Origin: Polyangiaceae bacterium
Lineage (GTDB): Bacteria; Myxococcota_A; Polyangia; Polyangiales; Polyangiaceae
Assembly (NCBI GenBank): GCA_015075635.1
Contig: JABTUA010000001.1
Location: forward strand, 2,108,001-2,172,000
DNA length: 64,000 bases
Direction of reading: 5' to 3'
Shown here: positions 46,982 to 54,251 of the stretch, in pieces
How positions within the stretch are numbered: the stretch's first letter is position 1
How the letters are laid out: the number at the start of each line of letters is the position of its first letter
The notes under the pieces: generated by a model
Seen by the model: the letters and a program-made list of their open reading frames with translations, nothing else
Database searches by the model: none
Told to the model about the DNA's origin: nothing
Program-made: the position numbers and the translations under genes

Positions 46982-48370
46982 ATGGAGAAGAAGCCTCGCA
47001 ACAAGCGCACCGGCACGCTCATCCTCACGAAGGCGGGGCTCGCTGCGCGCGTGCCCGTGCTGGTCGACGGCGTGCGGGTGAAACGATGGTTCAACCTCGG
47101 CACCGACAACCGGGCGCTGGCGCGGCGCAAGCTCGCTCGCTTGATCGAGGACCTCGAGCGGAACGAGGAACCCACGCCGGAACGCGTCGCGGCCGTCGAG
47201 ACATTCGCGGAGGCGGCCGCGCGCGTGGTGAAGCGCCAGCGCGGCGAGGGCCTCAAGACGTGGAAAGAGCGCGAGCAGCGCCTGCGGGACTTCGCGCTGC
47301 CGCGCATCGGCTCGACGCCCGTGGACAAGATCCGTGTCGCCGACGTGCGCGAGGTGCTCGAGGGCGCGCGCGACGCGGGCAAGAGCCGGCAGACGATCGT
47401 CCACATCAAGAACGACCTGTCCGCGGTGCTCGGCGACCTCTGGCGCGATGAAGTGATCTCCGAGAACCCGGTGGCCAAGGCGGAGATCCCGAAGGGCGCC
47501 ACGACCGACGAGCGAGACCGCGTGCTCCTGGCCGATGACGAGTTCGCGCGGTTCATGGCGTGCGGCGACGTCGACCCCGAGCTCCACGTGATGGCGCTCG
47601 CGTCGCGGAGCTTCGGCGGGATGCGCACGAGCGATCTGCACGCCTGGGACTGGGCGCACGTCGACCGCGAGGCGTGGCGGGACGCCCACGTGCCGCGGCC
47701 CAAGACGAAGCGCCACACCGGCGCCAAGCTCCGCGAGCGCCTCGAGCTGCCCCCGGTGCTCGTGCCGGTCCTGCGCGCGTGGTGGGATGGCGTCGGGCGG
47801 CCGTCGAAGGGCCCCGTCTTCCCCGTGCGGCGAGGCCCGAACGCGGGGCAGCGCAAGCGGAAGTCCAGCTACGCCAAGGCCCTCCGCGAAGCGCTCTGGG
47901 CTGCCGGCATCGTCCGGCCCCGCCCTGGCTTCCCTGAGGCCGTCGAGCGCTGGGCCTCCCTGAGGGGGGCCGGAGCCTCCGCGGCGGAGCTCGAGGCGGC
48001 CGAGGCCTCGGCCAAGGCGCTCTGCGAGATCCAGTCCGGGAGCGACGAGACGCGTCCGCTCGACTTCCACTCGTTCCGCCGGTCCTTCAACACCGCGCTG
48101 GCAGCCGCCGGCGTCAACGTCCAGATGGCCATGGCGCTCGCCGGCCACCGCTCGGCAAGCACGCACATGGTCTACGTGAAGCTCGCCGAGGGCGCGCTGC
48201 AGATGCCGGCAGCCGCGCTTCCGAGTCTCTCAGCCGACGTTCTCAGGGCGCGGACAGTATCCGTGTCCACACGGCGAGACTCGAAAACGCGATCCAGCAT
48301 GATTTCCGGTGGGCGGGACAGGTTTCGAACCTGCGACATCCGGCTTGTAAGGCCAGCGCTCTACCGCTGA
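46982..48370 (+). CDS. int: Tyrosine site-specific integrase
   Basis: 462 residues. After an N-terminal arm-binding region and a SAM-like core-binding domain (FAEAAARVVKRQRGEGLKTW) comes the catalytic domain. It has Arg in GGMRTSDLHAWDW (near 215), HSFRRSF (H-x-x-R near 362), GHRSASTH and Tyr in HMVYVKL (near 398). All catalytic residues are present, so it should be active. It integrates element A into tRNA-Val. The final 20 residues are encoded by the tRNA gene itself, so the C-terminus would differ in the excised circle. Confidence 0.92.
   Translation: MEKKPRNKRTGTLILTKAGLAARVPVLVDGVRVKRWFNLGTDNRALARRKLARLIEDLERNEEPTPERVAAVETFAEAAARVVKRQRGEGLKTWKEREQRLRDFALPRIGSTPVDKIRVADVREVLEGARDAGKSRQTIVHIKNDLSAVLGDLWRDEVISENPVAKAEIPKGATTDERDRVLLADDEFARFMACGDVDPELHVMALASRSFGGMRTSDLHAWDWAHVDREAWRDAHVPRPKTKRHTGAKLRERLELPPVLVPVLRAWWDGVGRPSKGPVFPVRRGPNAGQRKRKSSYAKALREALWAAGIVRPRPGFPEAVERWASLRGAGASAAELEAAEASAKALCEIQSGSDETRPLDFHSFRRSFNTALAAAGVNVQMAMALAGHRSASTHMVYVKLAEGALQMPAAALPSLSADVLRARTVSVSTRRDSKTRSSMISGGRDRFRTCDIRLVRPALYR
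48309..48352 (-). other. attR: att repeat inside the intact tRNA-Val
   Basis: 44 bases matching 35840-35883 with three differences; 48327-48352 (26 bases) is identical. The crossover must lie within the identical block, since the T-arm differs on the two sides. Confidence 0.9.
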
Positions 48371-48381
48371 GCTACCCGCCC
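48310..48381 (-). tRNA. tRNA-Val (UAC)
   Basis: On the minus strand the 72 bases fold into a full cloverleaf: acceptor GGGCGGG/CCCGCCC, D-arm GCTC/GAGC, anticodon stem CTGGC/GCCGG with loop CTTACAA (anticodon TAC at 48347-48349), 5-base variable loop, T-arm with TTCGAAA. CCA is not encoded. The 3' half came from element A and restores a functional gene. Confidence 0.95.
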
Positions 48382-48637
48382 GTTTCGGCTGAAAAAGACT
48401 CTGTTTCGCTTCCAGCCGATTCGAGTTTTGGCAACGTCGTTGCCAGAACCATCGTAGCCGACGCTGCCCCCGCTGACCACCTGCTCGACGCGCGTCTTGC
48501 CGATCACGTGCTCGGGGTCGCCCTCCGGGGCCTCGCGGACAGGATTGCGGGGTCTGGAGTGTGCGGCGCGGGCGGGGTAGAGCCGTAAGGAAAGGCGCCC
48601 CGCGACGGCGGCAACCGTCCGGGGCGATGGGTCGAAC
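48382..48637. other. Junction stretch between tRNA-Val and element B genes
   Basis: No complete gene. GGCAAC-GTC-GTTGCC (48430-48444) is a perfect palindrome. On the minus strand 48470-48555 reads open with nearly every codon ending in G or C (VREAPEGDPEHVIGKTRVEQ), which may be a remnant of a host gene. A hairpin lies at 48596-48626. Confidence 0.4.
48596..48626 (+). other. Long hairpin before the first gene of element B
   Basis: CGCCCCG pairs with CGGGGCG and GACGG with CCGTC, 12 pairs with one bulged C and a CGGCAA loop. It sits 11 bases before the GTG at 48638, as the hairpin at 36410 does before the gene at 36451 in element A. Confidence 0.5.
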
Positions 48638-49249
48638 GTGACGACCAACCGACAAGCTAGCACAAGAACAAATGGGCGTTCGCCGAAGCGAGCACCCAAG
48701 CCAGCGCTTCCGTCCCACGCACCCACGCCGGCGGAGATGGCGCATGCTGCGCGGGTCCTCTACCGCGACCTTGCGTGGATCGTTTCGCAACTCGACAAGG
48801 GACGGGCACGCGGCCTTGCTGATGCGGAAGCTTGGGCAGCGCTCGAAATCCACGAGCATCGGCCCACCAGGTCATCGATCCCCCCCGTAGCGGGCGTCCA
48901 ACAGGCGGTCCGGGTTGTCGCAGAGCGCACCGTCCAAGAGAGCAAGCGGATATCGCTCGGGCTTCGGCTCGGCGGCATCGCGTTGCGATTCGTGCGAGAC
49001 GAGTTGAGGGCCGACAGCGCCGCGAGACAGGCAACGCAGGCTCGAGCGGACGGGGCAACCGTGGACACTATCGTGCTTCGAGGCGAAACTGCTCGCGCTA
49101 GGACGGAGAAGGCGAAGTGGGCGCTCGCGTACAACGTGCTCGCGGAGAACGCGGACGTCTACCCACGTGCGGACTCACGGAGCGGCCTGCGTGGTGAGCT
49201 GCGGAGCATGTACGAGGCGCTCTCGCGCCCACGTGCGATCCGCGACTGA
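48638..49249 (+). CDS. Hypothetical protein (element B)
   Basis: 203 residues from a GTG start. Basic Ser/Thr/Arg N-terminus, then helices (EMAHAARVLYRDLAWIVSQL; AVRVVAERTVQESKRISLGL; RTEKAKWALAYNVLAENADV). No known domain. First gene of the element, so possibly early or regulatory. Confidence 0.5.
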   Translation: MTTNRQASTRTNGRSPKRAPKPALPSHAPTPAEMAHAARVLYRDLAWIVSQLDKGRARGLADAEAWAALEIHEHRPTRSSIPPVAGVQQAVRVVAERTVQESKRISLGLRLGGIALRFVRDELRADSAARQATQARADGATVDTIVLRGETARARTEKAKWALAYNVLAENADVYPRADSRSGLRGELRSMYEALSRPRAIRD

Positions 49250-49294
49250 GAATCTGTAGGCGTAGTCGCACACGCTTGCCGCGGGAGCGCTTTA

Positions 49295-49315
49295 CTTGGC
49301 GTCAAGACAAGCCAA
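49295..49315. promoter_or_regulatory. Overlapping inverted repeats, likely operator
   Basis: CTTG-GCGT-CAAG (49295-49306) and TTGGC-N10-GCCAA (49296-49315) overlap upstream of the XRE-type gene, in a gene-free stretch (49250-49378). Confidence 0.4.
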
Positions 49316-49378
49316 CCCGCGCACCGGACAGTGAGACCCCAGGGCCCCGCCGGTGACGCAAAGCCGAAGGTGTGCCCC

Positions 49379-49573
49379 ATGATCTCCAAAACCCCGCGCG
49401 AAATTCGCCTCGCCGCGAACCTCTCGATCACCGAAGCCGCCGCCCTGGCCGACGTCGCGCCCGGTACCTGGCGCGTCTACGAGCGCGATCCAGAGGCGGT
49501 CTCTCTTCCCAAGAGGCGAGCGTGCGACGCGGTCACCGATCGCCTGGCGATGCGCTTGCGTGAGGCCGCGTGA
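49379..49573 (+). CDS. XRE-type small helix-turn-helix regulator
   Basis: 64 residues from ATG 49379. REIRLAANLSITEAAALADV then GTWRVYERDP is a Cro/C1-type HTH ending in the typical 'W..YE' wing. Likely repressor or anti-repressor of element B, with the inverted repeats at 49295-49315 as possible target. GTGA overlap with the next gene. Confidence 0.65.
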   Translation: MISKTPREIRLAANLSITEAAALADVAPGTWRVYERDPEAVSLPKRRACDAVTDRLAMRLREAA

Positions 49574-49803
49574 CCGTCTCAGCCAGCCAACTGCGGCGCG
49601 AGCGCGCCGAGCGAATCGCGGTCCTGAAGGCGGCAGGAAAGTGGCGTCCGAAGATGCGATCTTCGCGATCTGACGTTCAGCACGTGATCGATCTGGCAGT
49701 TCACGTCGAACACCGCCTGGAGAAGCCTGCCGTCGACCGTGAGTGGGCCTATCGCGAGCAGAACGCGGCGCCCGGTCCGCTCTCGCTGATCGTCGCCACC
49801 TAG
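49570..49803 (+). CDS. Small hypothetical protein (element B)
   Basis: 77 residues, GTGA coupled to the HTH gene. Basic N-terminus (SASQLRRERAERIAVLKAAG). Unknown. Confidence 0.45.
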   Translation: MTVSASQLRRERAERIAVLKAAGKWRPKMRSSRSDVQHVIDLAVHVEHRLEKPAVDREWAYREQNAAPGPLSLIVAT

Positions 49804-49817
49804 ACGGAGTACCCATT

Positions 49818-50087
49818 ATGTCCGAGCCCATCACAGGGCTCGTCGTGCTGCGCGCCGACGAGCTCGCCGCGGTAGTACGCGCTGCCGTTGCCGACGCGCT
49901 CTCCGAGCACGAGCCCGCCGCCGCTCCGACACTGCTCGACCGCGAGGGCTGCGCACGCCTGCTCGGCATCAGCGTGGGCACCCTCGACCGCCTGCGTCGC
50001 GAGGGGTTGCCCGAGCTGAAAGTGGGCGATGCGCCGCGCTACGAGGCCGAAGAGGTGCTCGCGTGGCTGAGGGGGCGTGCGCGATGA
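49818..50087 (+). CDS. Excisionase/AlpA-like helix-turn-helix protein
   Basis: 89 residues from ATG 49818 with GACGGAGT upstream. LLDREGCARLLGISVGTLDR, RREGLPELKVGDAPRYEAEE and VLAWLRGR form the MerR-like winged helix of AlpA/Xis proteins. Same layout as the element A protein at 37264 (helical N-terminus with ELRELVRGEVDSALAEAL versus ELAAVVRAAVADALSEHE). Confidence 0.65.
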   Translation: MSEPITGLVVLRADELAAVVRAAVADALSEHEPAAAPTLLDREGCARLLGISVGTLDRLRREGLPELKVGDAPRYEAEEVLAWLRGRAR

Positions 50088-50944
50088 CCGCTTACGGCAC
50101 TAGCGCCATAAAACGGTTCCGGTCCACCAAGGACCAGATCTCAGAGCTCGACTCCGCGATCTTGGACTACGTCGCCGTGCAGAACCCGATCACGGTCCGC
50201 GGCATCTTCTACGCCATGTCCGTGAGGGGGCACGTGCCGAAGAACGACGCCGGGTACCGCCGGGTGCAGCGCCGGGTCCTGGATCTCCGGCGTGCCAGCG
50301 CGATGCCCTATGGCTGGGTGAGCGATTCGACACGCTGGCAGCACGCGGTGGACCTGCACAACGGCTTGGACGACCTGCTGGACGAAATGCAGCGCCTCTA
50401 CAAGCGCGACTTCTGGCGCGTGATGCCAGAACACGTGCAGGTGTGGTGCGAGAAGGAAGCCTTGGCCGGCGTGCTGTCCGAGGCCACCTACAAGTGGCGG
50501 GTGCCGCTCTTCGTGTCGCGTGGCTTCGCGTCCGAGACCTACCTCTTCGAGTCGGCGGAATCGATTCGCCGACTGGACAAGCCCGTCCACATCTACCTCT
50601 TCACTGACTACGACGCCGCCGGCCTCGACATCGACACCAAGATCCGCGAAGGGCTCGAGCGGTTCGGCGAAGGCGCAGAGATCCACTTTCACCGGGCCGC
50701 GCTGACTCCGGAGCAGATCCGCGAGATGGATCTCCCGACGCGAGATCCGAAACCTCGCGACGTCGAGCGCGGGATACGCCGCTGCGTCGAGCTCGACGCC
50801 ATCCCGCCCAAGACCTTGATCGAGATGGTCGAGAACGTGATCTCCGGGCACGTGGACGGCGAAATGCTCGACCACATGCTCGTCGTCGAAGCCGCGGAGC
50901 GCGAGACGCTGAAGAACATCAAATTGCCGGGGTGGCCATCGTGA
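50084..50944 (+). CDS. Orphan TopoVI-A/Spo11-like protein
   Basis: 286 residues. The N-terminal winged helix carries ITVRGIFYAMSVRGHVPKN; TVRxIFY matches the catalytic-tyrosine motif of Spo11/TopoVI-A, making Tyr43 the likely nucleophile. A Toprim domain follows with Glu123 in VWCEKEALAGVL, a VSRGFAS block and Asp175/Asp177 in YLFTDYDAAGLDID. No TopoVI-B partner is beside it. Orphan A-subunit-like proteins ('Mini-A') have been described from mobile elements. It could cut or nick DNA during replication or recombination. ATGA coupled to the Xis-like gene. Confidence 0.7.
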   Translation: MTAYGTSAIKRFRSTKDQISELDSAILDYVAVQNPITVRGIFYAMSVRGHVPKNDAGYRRVQRRVLDLRRASAMPYGWVSDSTRWQHAVDLHNGLDDLLDEMQRLYKRDFWRVMPEHVQVWCEKEALAGVLSEATYKWRVPLFVSRGFASETYLFESAESIRRLDKPVHIYLFTDYDAAGLDIDTKIREGLERFGEGAEIHFHRAALTPEQIREMDLPTRDPKPRDVERGIRRCVELDAIPPKTLIEMVENVISGHVDGEMLDHMLVVEAAERETLKNIKLPGWPS

Positions 50945-51126
50945 ACCGCGAGAAACTGATCGCTCGACTCGCCGCGCTACGTGCCCACATCGACCGCGAA
51001 CTCGGCCAGCTACTCGCTGATCTCGAGCGACCCCGCGGCAAGGCTGGGCGCGAGGTGCCGGACTGCGACGTGTGCGGGCGCGAGTGGCCGAGCTGCACTT
51101 GCGATCCGTGCCCGCCTGGACAATGA
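50941..51126 (+). CDS. Small zinc-ribbon-like protein
   Basis: 61 residues, GTGA coupled. A helix (REKLIARLAALRAHIDRELG) is followed by CDVCGREWPSCTCDPC, with enough Cys to bind one zinc. Unknown; may be an accessory to the neighbouring topoisomerase-like or initiator protein. Confidence 0.45.
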   Translation: MNREKLIARLAALRAHIDRELGQLLADLERPRGKAGREVPDCDVCGREWPSCTCDPCPPGQ

Positions 51127-51130
51127 CCCA

Positions 51131-51970
51131 ATGCCCCGTCCCCTACTGTTCCGCGTACTCGACGCGGTCGAAGCCGTCGGCTTCCCCGAAGAGCTGCGCC
51201 ACCTGTGTATCCGCTACGCCTACTCCGCCAACGCCAAGACCGGCGTGGCCTGGTTCGGACAAGAGCGGATGGCCGAAGCGCTGGGCATCAGTGAGAGGCA
51301 GCTTCGGCGTCGTCTCTCCCTGCTCGACCAGCACGTTGCCGAAGGTTCGGCGCCAGTGCGGATCGTCCGCCGACGCCGCGGCGCGCCCGGAGGCGCTGGG
51401 CGGTCGTCCGACGAGTGGAGGATCGAAGTGTTGAACGACAAGCCCAAGCGGACGCCCGTGTCCGGTTCGGATGGCAGCCCAAGCGGACAGCAGCGTCCGG
51501 TTGAGGTGGCCGAATCTGTCCGACCCGAAGCGGACATCCACGACACCCGAAGCGGACATCCACGGTTACCCGAAGCGGACACAGGTGTCCTAGGATCCAG
51601 CGTAGGGATCCAGCGTAGGGATCCAGCGGAGTGTTTGTCCCTCACTTCGCCGGGGCCGAAGCGCGCTCCGAAGAAGCGGACCAGCGCGAAGACCTCTCGC
51701 AAGCGGGAAGCGCCAATCCCAGCGGACTGGCGCCCCACCGAGCAGCATCGAGCTTTTGCACAGGAGCACCGCGTGGATCTCGAGCTTGAGCGCGTCGCGT
51801 TCGTCGGACACTTCGACGGACAGAACGTGAAGAGCCCGAACGGCAGATTCACAACCTGGCTGGCGAACTCCGTGAAGTACAAGCGCGAGCGCGAGGCGAG
51901 GGGCGGGCGCACGAGCGGCCCGAAGCAGCCGAACGCCGGCCTTTGGGAGATGCCGGTGGAGAATCTCTGA
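51131..51970 (+). CDS. Replication-initiator-like protein with internal iterons
   Basis: 279 residues. N-terminal winged helix (HLCIRYAYSANAKTGVAWFG, ERMAEALGISERQLRRRLSL), then RRRGAPGGAGRSSDEWRIEV, which parallels the element A initiator. Residues of about 105-165 are low complexity over the iteron array. The C-terminus (PADWRPTEQHRAFAQEHRVD, KSPNGRFTTWLANSVKY) is the DnaT/DnaD-like block found in phage O-type replication proteins. The gene is directly followed by a helicase loader, as in lambda O-P. Confidence 0.7.
   Translation: MPRPLLFRVLDAVEAVGFPEELRHLCIRYAYSANAKTGVAWFGQERMAEALGISERQLRRRLSLLDQHVAEGSAPVRIVRRRRGAPGGAGRSSDEWRIEVLNDKPKRTPVSGSDGSPSGQQRPVEVAESVRPEADIHDTRSGHPRLPEADTGVLGSSVGIQRRDPAECLSLTSPGPKRAPKKRTSAKTSRKREAPIPADWRPTEQHRAFAQEHRVDLELERVAFVGHFDGQNVKSPNGRFTTWLANSVKYKREREARGGRTSGPKQPNAGLWEMPVENL
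51443..51580 (+). repeat. Iteron array, CC(C/G)AAGCGGAC (five copies)
   Basis: Copies at 51443, 51478, 51525, 51547 and 51570; the last three are spaced 22-23 bases. GTCCGGTTCGG at 51461 is a near-perfect inverted copy. The core AAGCGG(A/C) is shared with the element A iterons. Confidence 0.85.
51593..51628 (+). repeat. GGATCCAGCG direct repeats next to the iterons
   Basis: Three copies at 51593, 51606 and 51619, exactly 13 bases apart. They sit immediately downstream of the iterons, as the GATCCGAGGAGT repeats do in element A, and resemble the 13-mer layout of unwinding elements, though the base composition is not AT-rich. Confidence 0.75.
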
Positions 51971-52911
51971 TGACCGATAGCACCATGACCATCGCCGCCC
52001 CGCGGCCGCGCTGTGCGCGCTGTGGCACGCCCGGTGGGGCACTCTGCACCGGCTGCGCAGCCCACGAACCGAAGACCATCGGCGAGGTCATCGCACAGAA
52101 GATGCCGCCCATGCCCGAGGCCTCGCTGACGGCCGACGAAGTGACCGAGACCGTGTGCCCGGTGCTGGACATCGACCGCGAAGAACTGGTGCGCCGCTCG
52201 CGCATCGCCGGCTGGCGCCTGTGGACGTGGACGGACGAGCTCGCCGAGCCGGGATGGGAGCAGCGCTTCGCCGATGCACTCGACGCTGGGAAGCAACGGC
52301 TGGCAGAGCAGAAGCGCCAAACCATCGCCTTCCGCGTGGGCCATGCGTTGACCGACGGTCCGTTCGCGCTGGGCTCGCTCTCGATGACGGAGCTTCTCGA
52401 GCGAATCGACGCGAAGCTTCGACCGCTGGCGGAGCAGCTCAGTCCCGAGCACGGTGGCCGGCTCATCTGCGGCCCGACTGGCATCGGCAAGACGACGGCG
52501 CTGGTGGCGGCTACGCGACGGCTCATCGCGGACAACGTCGAGCACCCCGATCCGAATCGCCCGCTCGCTGGCGTGGATCTTCGGTGGGTGCGCGCGGCCG
52601 ATCTTCCCATCGCTCGACTCGGACACGGGCTCGGGCACGGCGAGGCCGAGCTAGTCGAACGCGCTCGCAACTGCCAGATCCTCTGCCTCGATGATCTCGG
52701 GTGGGAGTCTCGCCGCGCCGGGGCCGACGACGTGATCGGCGAGGTGATCGCCTACCGCTACGACACGGGGCGGGTCACGTGGGTGACGACCGGGCTCAAG
52801 CCGGAGCAGGTGGTCGAGAAGTACGGCGAGGCGTTCACCAGGAAGATCTGCGAGGCCGGGGCGAGGGCAGGGAAGGTGCTGGACTTGTGGCCGAAGGAGA
52901 GCAGGCAGTGA
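51970..52911 (+). CDS. DnaC/IstB-like helicase loader ATPase
   Basis: 313 residues, start overlapping the initiator stop by one base (TGATG). An N-terminal zinc motif CARCGTPGGALCTGC precedes a AAA+ domain with Walker A GPTGIGKTT near 167 and Walker B ILCLDDLGWE near 236, and VTWVTTGLKPEQV as sensor region. It would bring the host DnaB helicase to the origin inside the upstream gene, the role of lambda P or DnaC. Confidence 0.8.
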   Translation: MTDSTMTIAAPRPRCARCGTPGGALCTGCAAHEPKTIGEVIAQKMPPMPEASLTADEVTETVCPVLDIDREELVRRSRIAGWRLWTWTDELAEPGWEQRFADALDAGKQRLAEQKRQTIAFRVGHALTDGPFALGSLSMTELLERIDAKLRPLAEQLSPEHGGRLICGPTGIGKTTALVAATRRLIADNVEHPDPNRPLAGVDLRWVRAADLPIARLGHGLGHGEAELVERARNCQILCLDDLGWESRRAGADDVIGEVIAYRYDTGRVTWVTTGLKPEQVVEKYGEAFTRKICEAGARAGKVLDLWPKESRQ

Positions 52912-53012
52912 CGGCTCGGCTTCGCGCTTGCCGGCGGATTCGACGACTGCCGCCAGCGGATCCATCTGCCGATTGCGGGGGTAACCAGCACGGCGGTAGT
53001 GTGCGTCGCGAC

Positions 53013-54251
53013 ATGGATGCAACCGCCTACTATCAGCTTGGCCAGGTCTTCCGGCCCGCGGCTCCGGTCGATGAACTGAGGCTGTTCGCCGGGCGCAAGC
53101 AGCAACTTGCTGCGGTGATTGACGCAGTGACTCAGCCTGGACGGCACGCGATCATCTATGGCGAACGCGGGGTCGGGAAGACGTCGCTCGCGAGCATCAT
53201 CCGAGAGTATTTGAGCAGCTTCGGCCAGGGTGGCGTCGTCGCTGTGAAGATTACTACCGACGGCACCGACGACTTTTCGTCTATCTGGCACAAGGTATTC
53301 GGTCAACTGCAGAGCGTGAGCACGCAACAAGGTCTGGGCTTTGGCGCGCCGAAGAAATCCGTCGCCGTTCCGCTGAGTGCCACGTTGCCAGAAAAAGTGC
53401 GACCGGATGATGTGCGGACACTTCTGGTGCAAGCGTCCGCCAAGGCGCGGATCATCGTCATCATCGACGAATTCGATCGGGCCGCTTTGCACGCGAGCGC
53501 ACTGATCGCTGACACCATCAAGACGCTGTCCGATCAGGCGACGAACGCAGTGGTCATCATTGTCGGCGTGGCCGACACGGTGGGAACCCTGATCGCGGAA
53601 CATGAGTCTATCGAACGGGCGCTCGCACAAATCCAGATGCCCCGCATGTCCGATGCTGAATTGCTCGAGATCGTCCAGCGCGGCTTCGGGGAGGTGGGGT
53701 ACACGATCACGGCGCCGGCTCAGAATCGGATCGTCCAGCTTTCTCAAGGTCTCCCGCACTACACGCACCTCGTGGCACTCCACTCGGGCAGGGCGGCTGC
53801 CAAAAATGACCGGAATGCGATCGACATGCTCGATGTGGCCGAGGGCATTCAGACCGCTGTGGCAAACACTCAGGAGAGCATCCGGTCGCTACACCACCGA
53901 GCGGTGATGAGCCCGCGCCGCGACAACCTCTACCGTGAGGTTGTGCTGGCCTGCGCTCTCGCGCGGACTGATTCGCTCGGGTACTTTCAAGCTAGCGACG
54001 TCCGCGACCCGCTCAGCATCATAGTGGGCCGGCGTTTCGAGATTCCCGCATTCTCTCGTCATCTTTCCGAATTGTGCGAGACCCAGCGTGGCCAGATGCT
54101 CACCAAGATCGGGTCATCGCGCCGATTTCGGTACCGCTTCCGGAATCCGTTGGTGCAGCCGTTTACCATCATGGACGGTCTCGCAAGCGGGAACCTCGAT
54201 GACAAGAAGCTGGAGACGCTCAGGGAAACACACACTGTGCCCGCGGAGTGA
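53013..54251 (+). CDS. AAA+ ATPase, probable accessory (cargo) gene
   Basis: 412 residues. FAGRKQQLAAVIDAV, Walker A YGERGVGKTS near 49, Walker B IIVIIDEFDR near 147 and a helical lid with winged-helix C-terminus give an Orc1/Cdc6-like or STAND-like ATPase layout. The family occurs widely in bacteria and mobile elements without a proven role. The gene stands alone with spacers of 101 and 306 bases, and has visibly more A/T-ending codons than its neighbours, so it looks newly acquired. Defence or partition roles are possible but unproven. Confidence 0.6.
   Translation: MDATAYYQLGQVFRPAAPVDELRLFAGRKQQLAAVIDAVTQPGRHAIIYGERGVGKTSLASIIREYLSSFGQGGVVAVKITTDGTDDFSSIWHKVFGQLQSVSTQQGLGFGAPKKSVAVPLSATLPEKVRPDDVRTLLVQASAKARIIVIIDEFDRAALHASALIADTIKTLSDQATNAVVIIVGVADTVGTLIAEHESIERALAQIQMPRMSDAELLEIVQRGFGEVGYTITAPAQNRIVQLSQGLPHYTHLVALHSGRAAAKNDRNAIDMLDVAEGIQTAVANTQESIRSLHHRAVMSPRRDNLYREVVLACALARTDSLGYFQASDVRDPLSIIVGRRFEIPAFSRHLSELCETQRGQMLTKIGSSRRFRYRFRNPLVQPFTIMDGLASGNLDDKKLETLRETHTVPAE

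Larger units (their letters stand above)
35840..48352 (+). mobile_element. Element A: integrated phage-like element in tRNA-Val
   Basis: About 12.4 kb between the 44-base att repeats, with a complete tyrosine integrase beside the intact tRNA. All genes are on the plus strand with ATGA/GTGA overlaps. Modules in order: small early genes, Cro-like and excisionase-like regulators, an initiator with internal iterons, a small-terminase-like gene, unknown genes, a tape-measure gene, an RHH regulator and the integrase. No large terminase, portal, capsid, lysis or helicase gene is recognised. Confidence 0.85.

Noticed and set aside
48382..49249. Element B as a second copy integrated in the same tRNA-Val end
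   Set aside because: The tRNA 3' end faces left into element A, while B lies on its 5' side and no further att copy is seen, so B must use another site.
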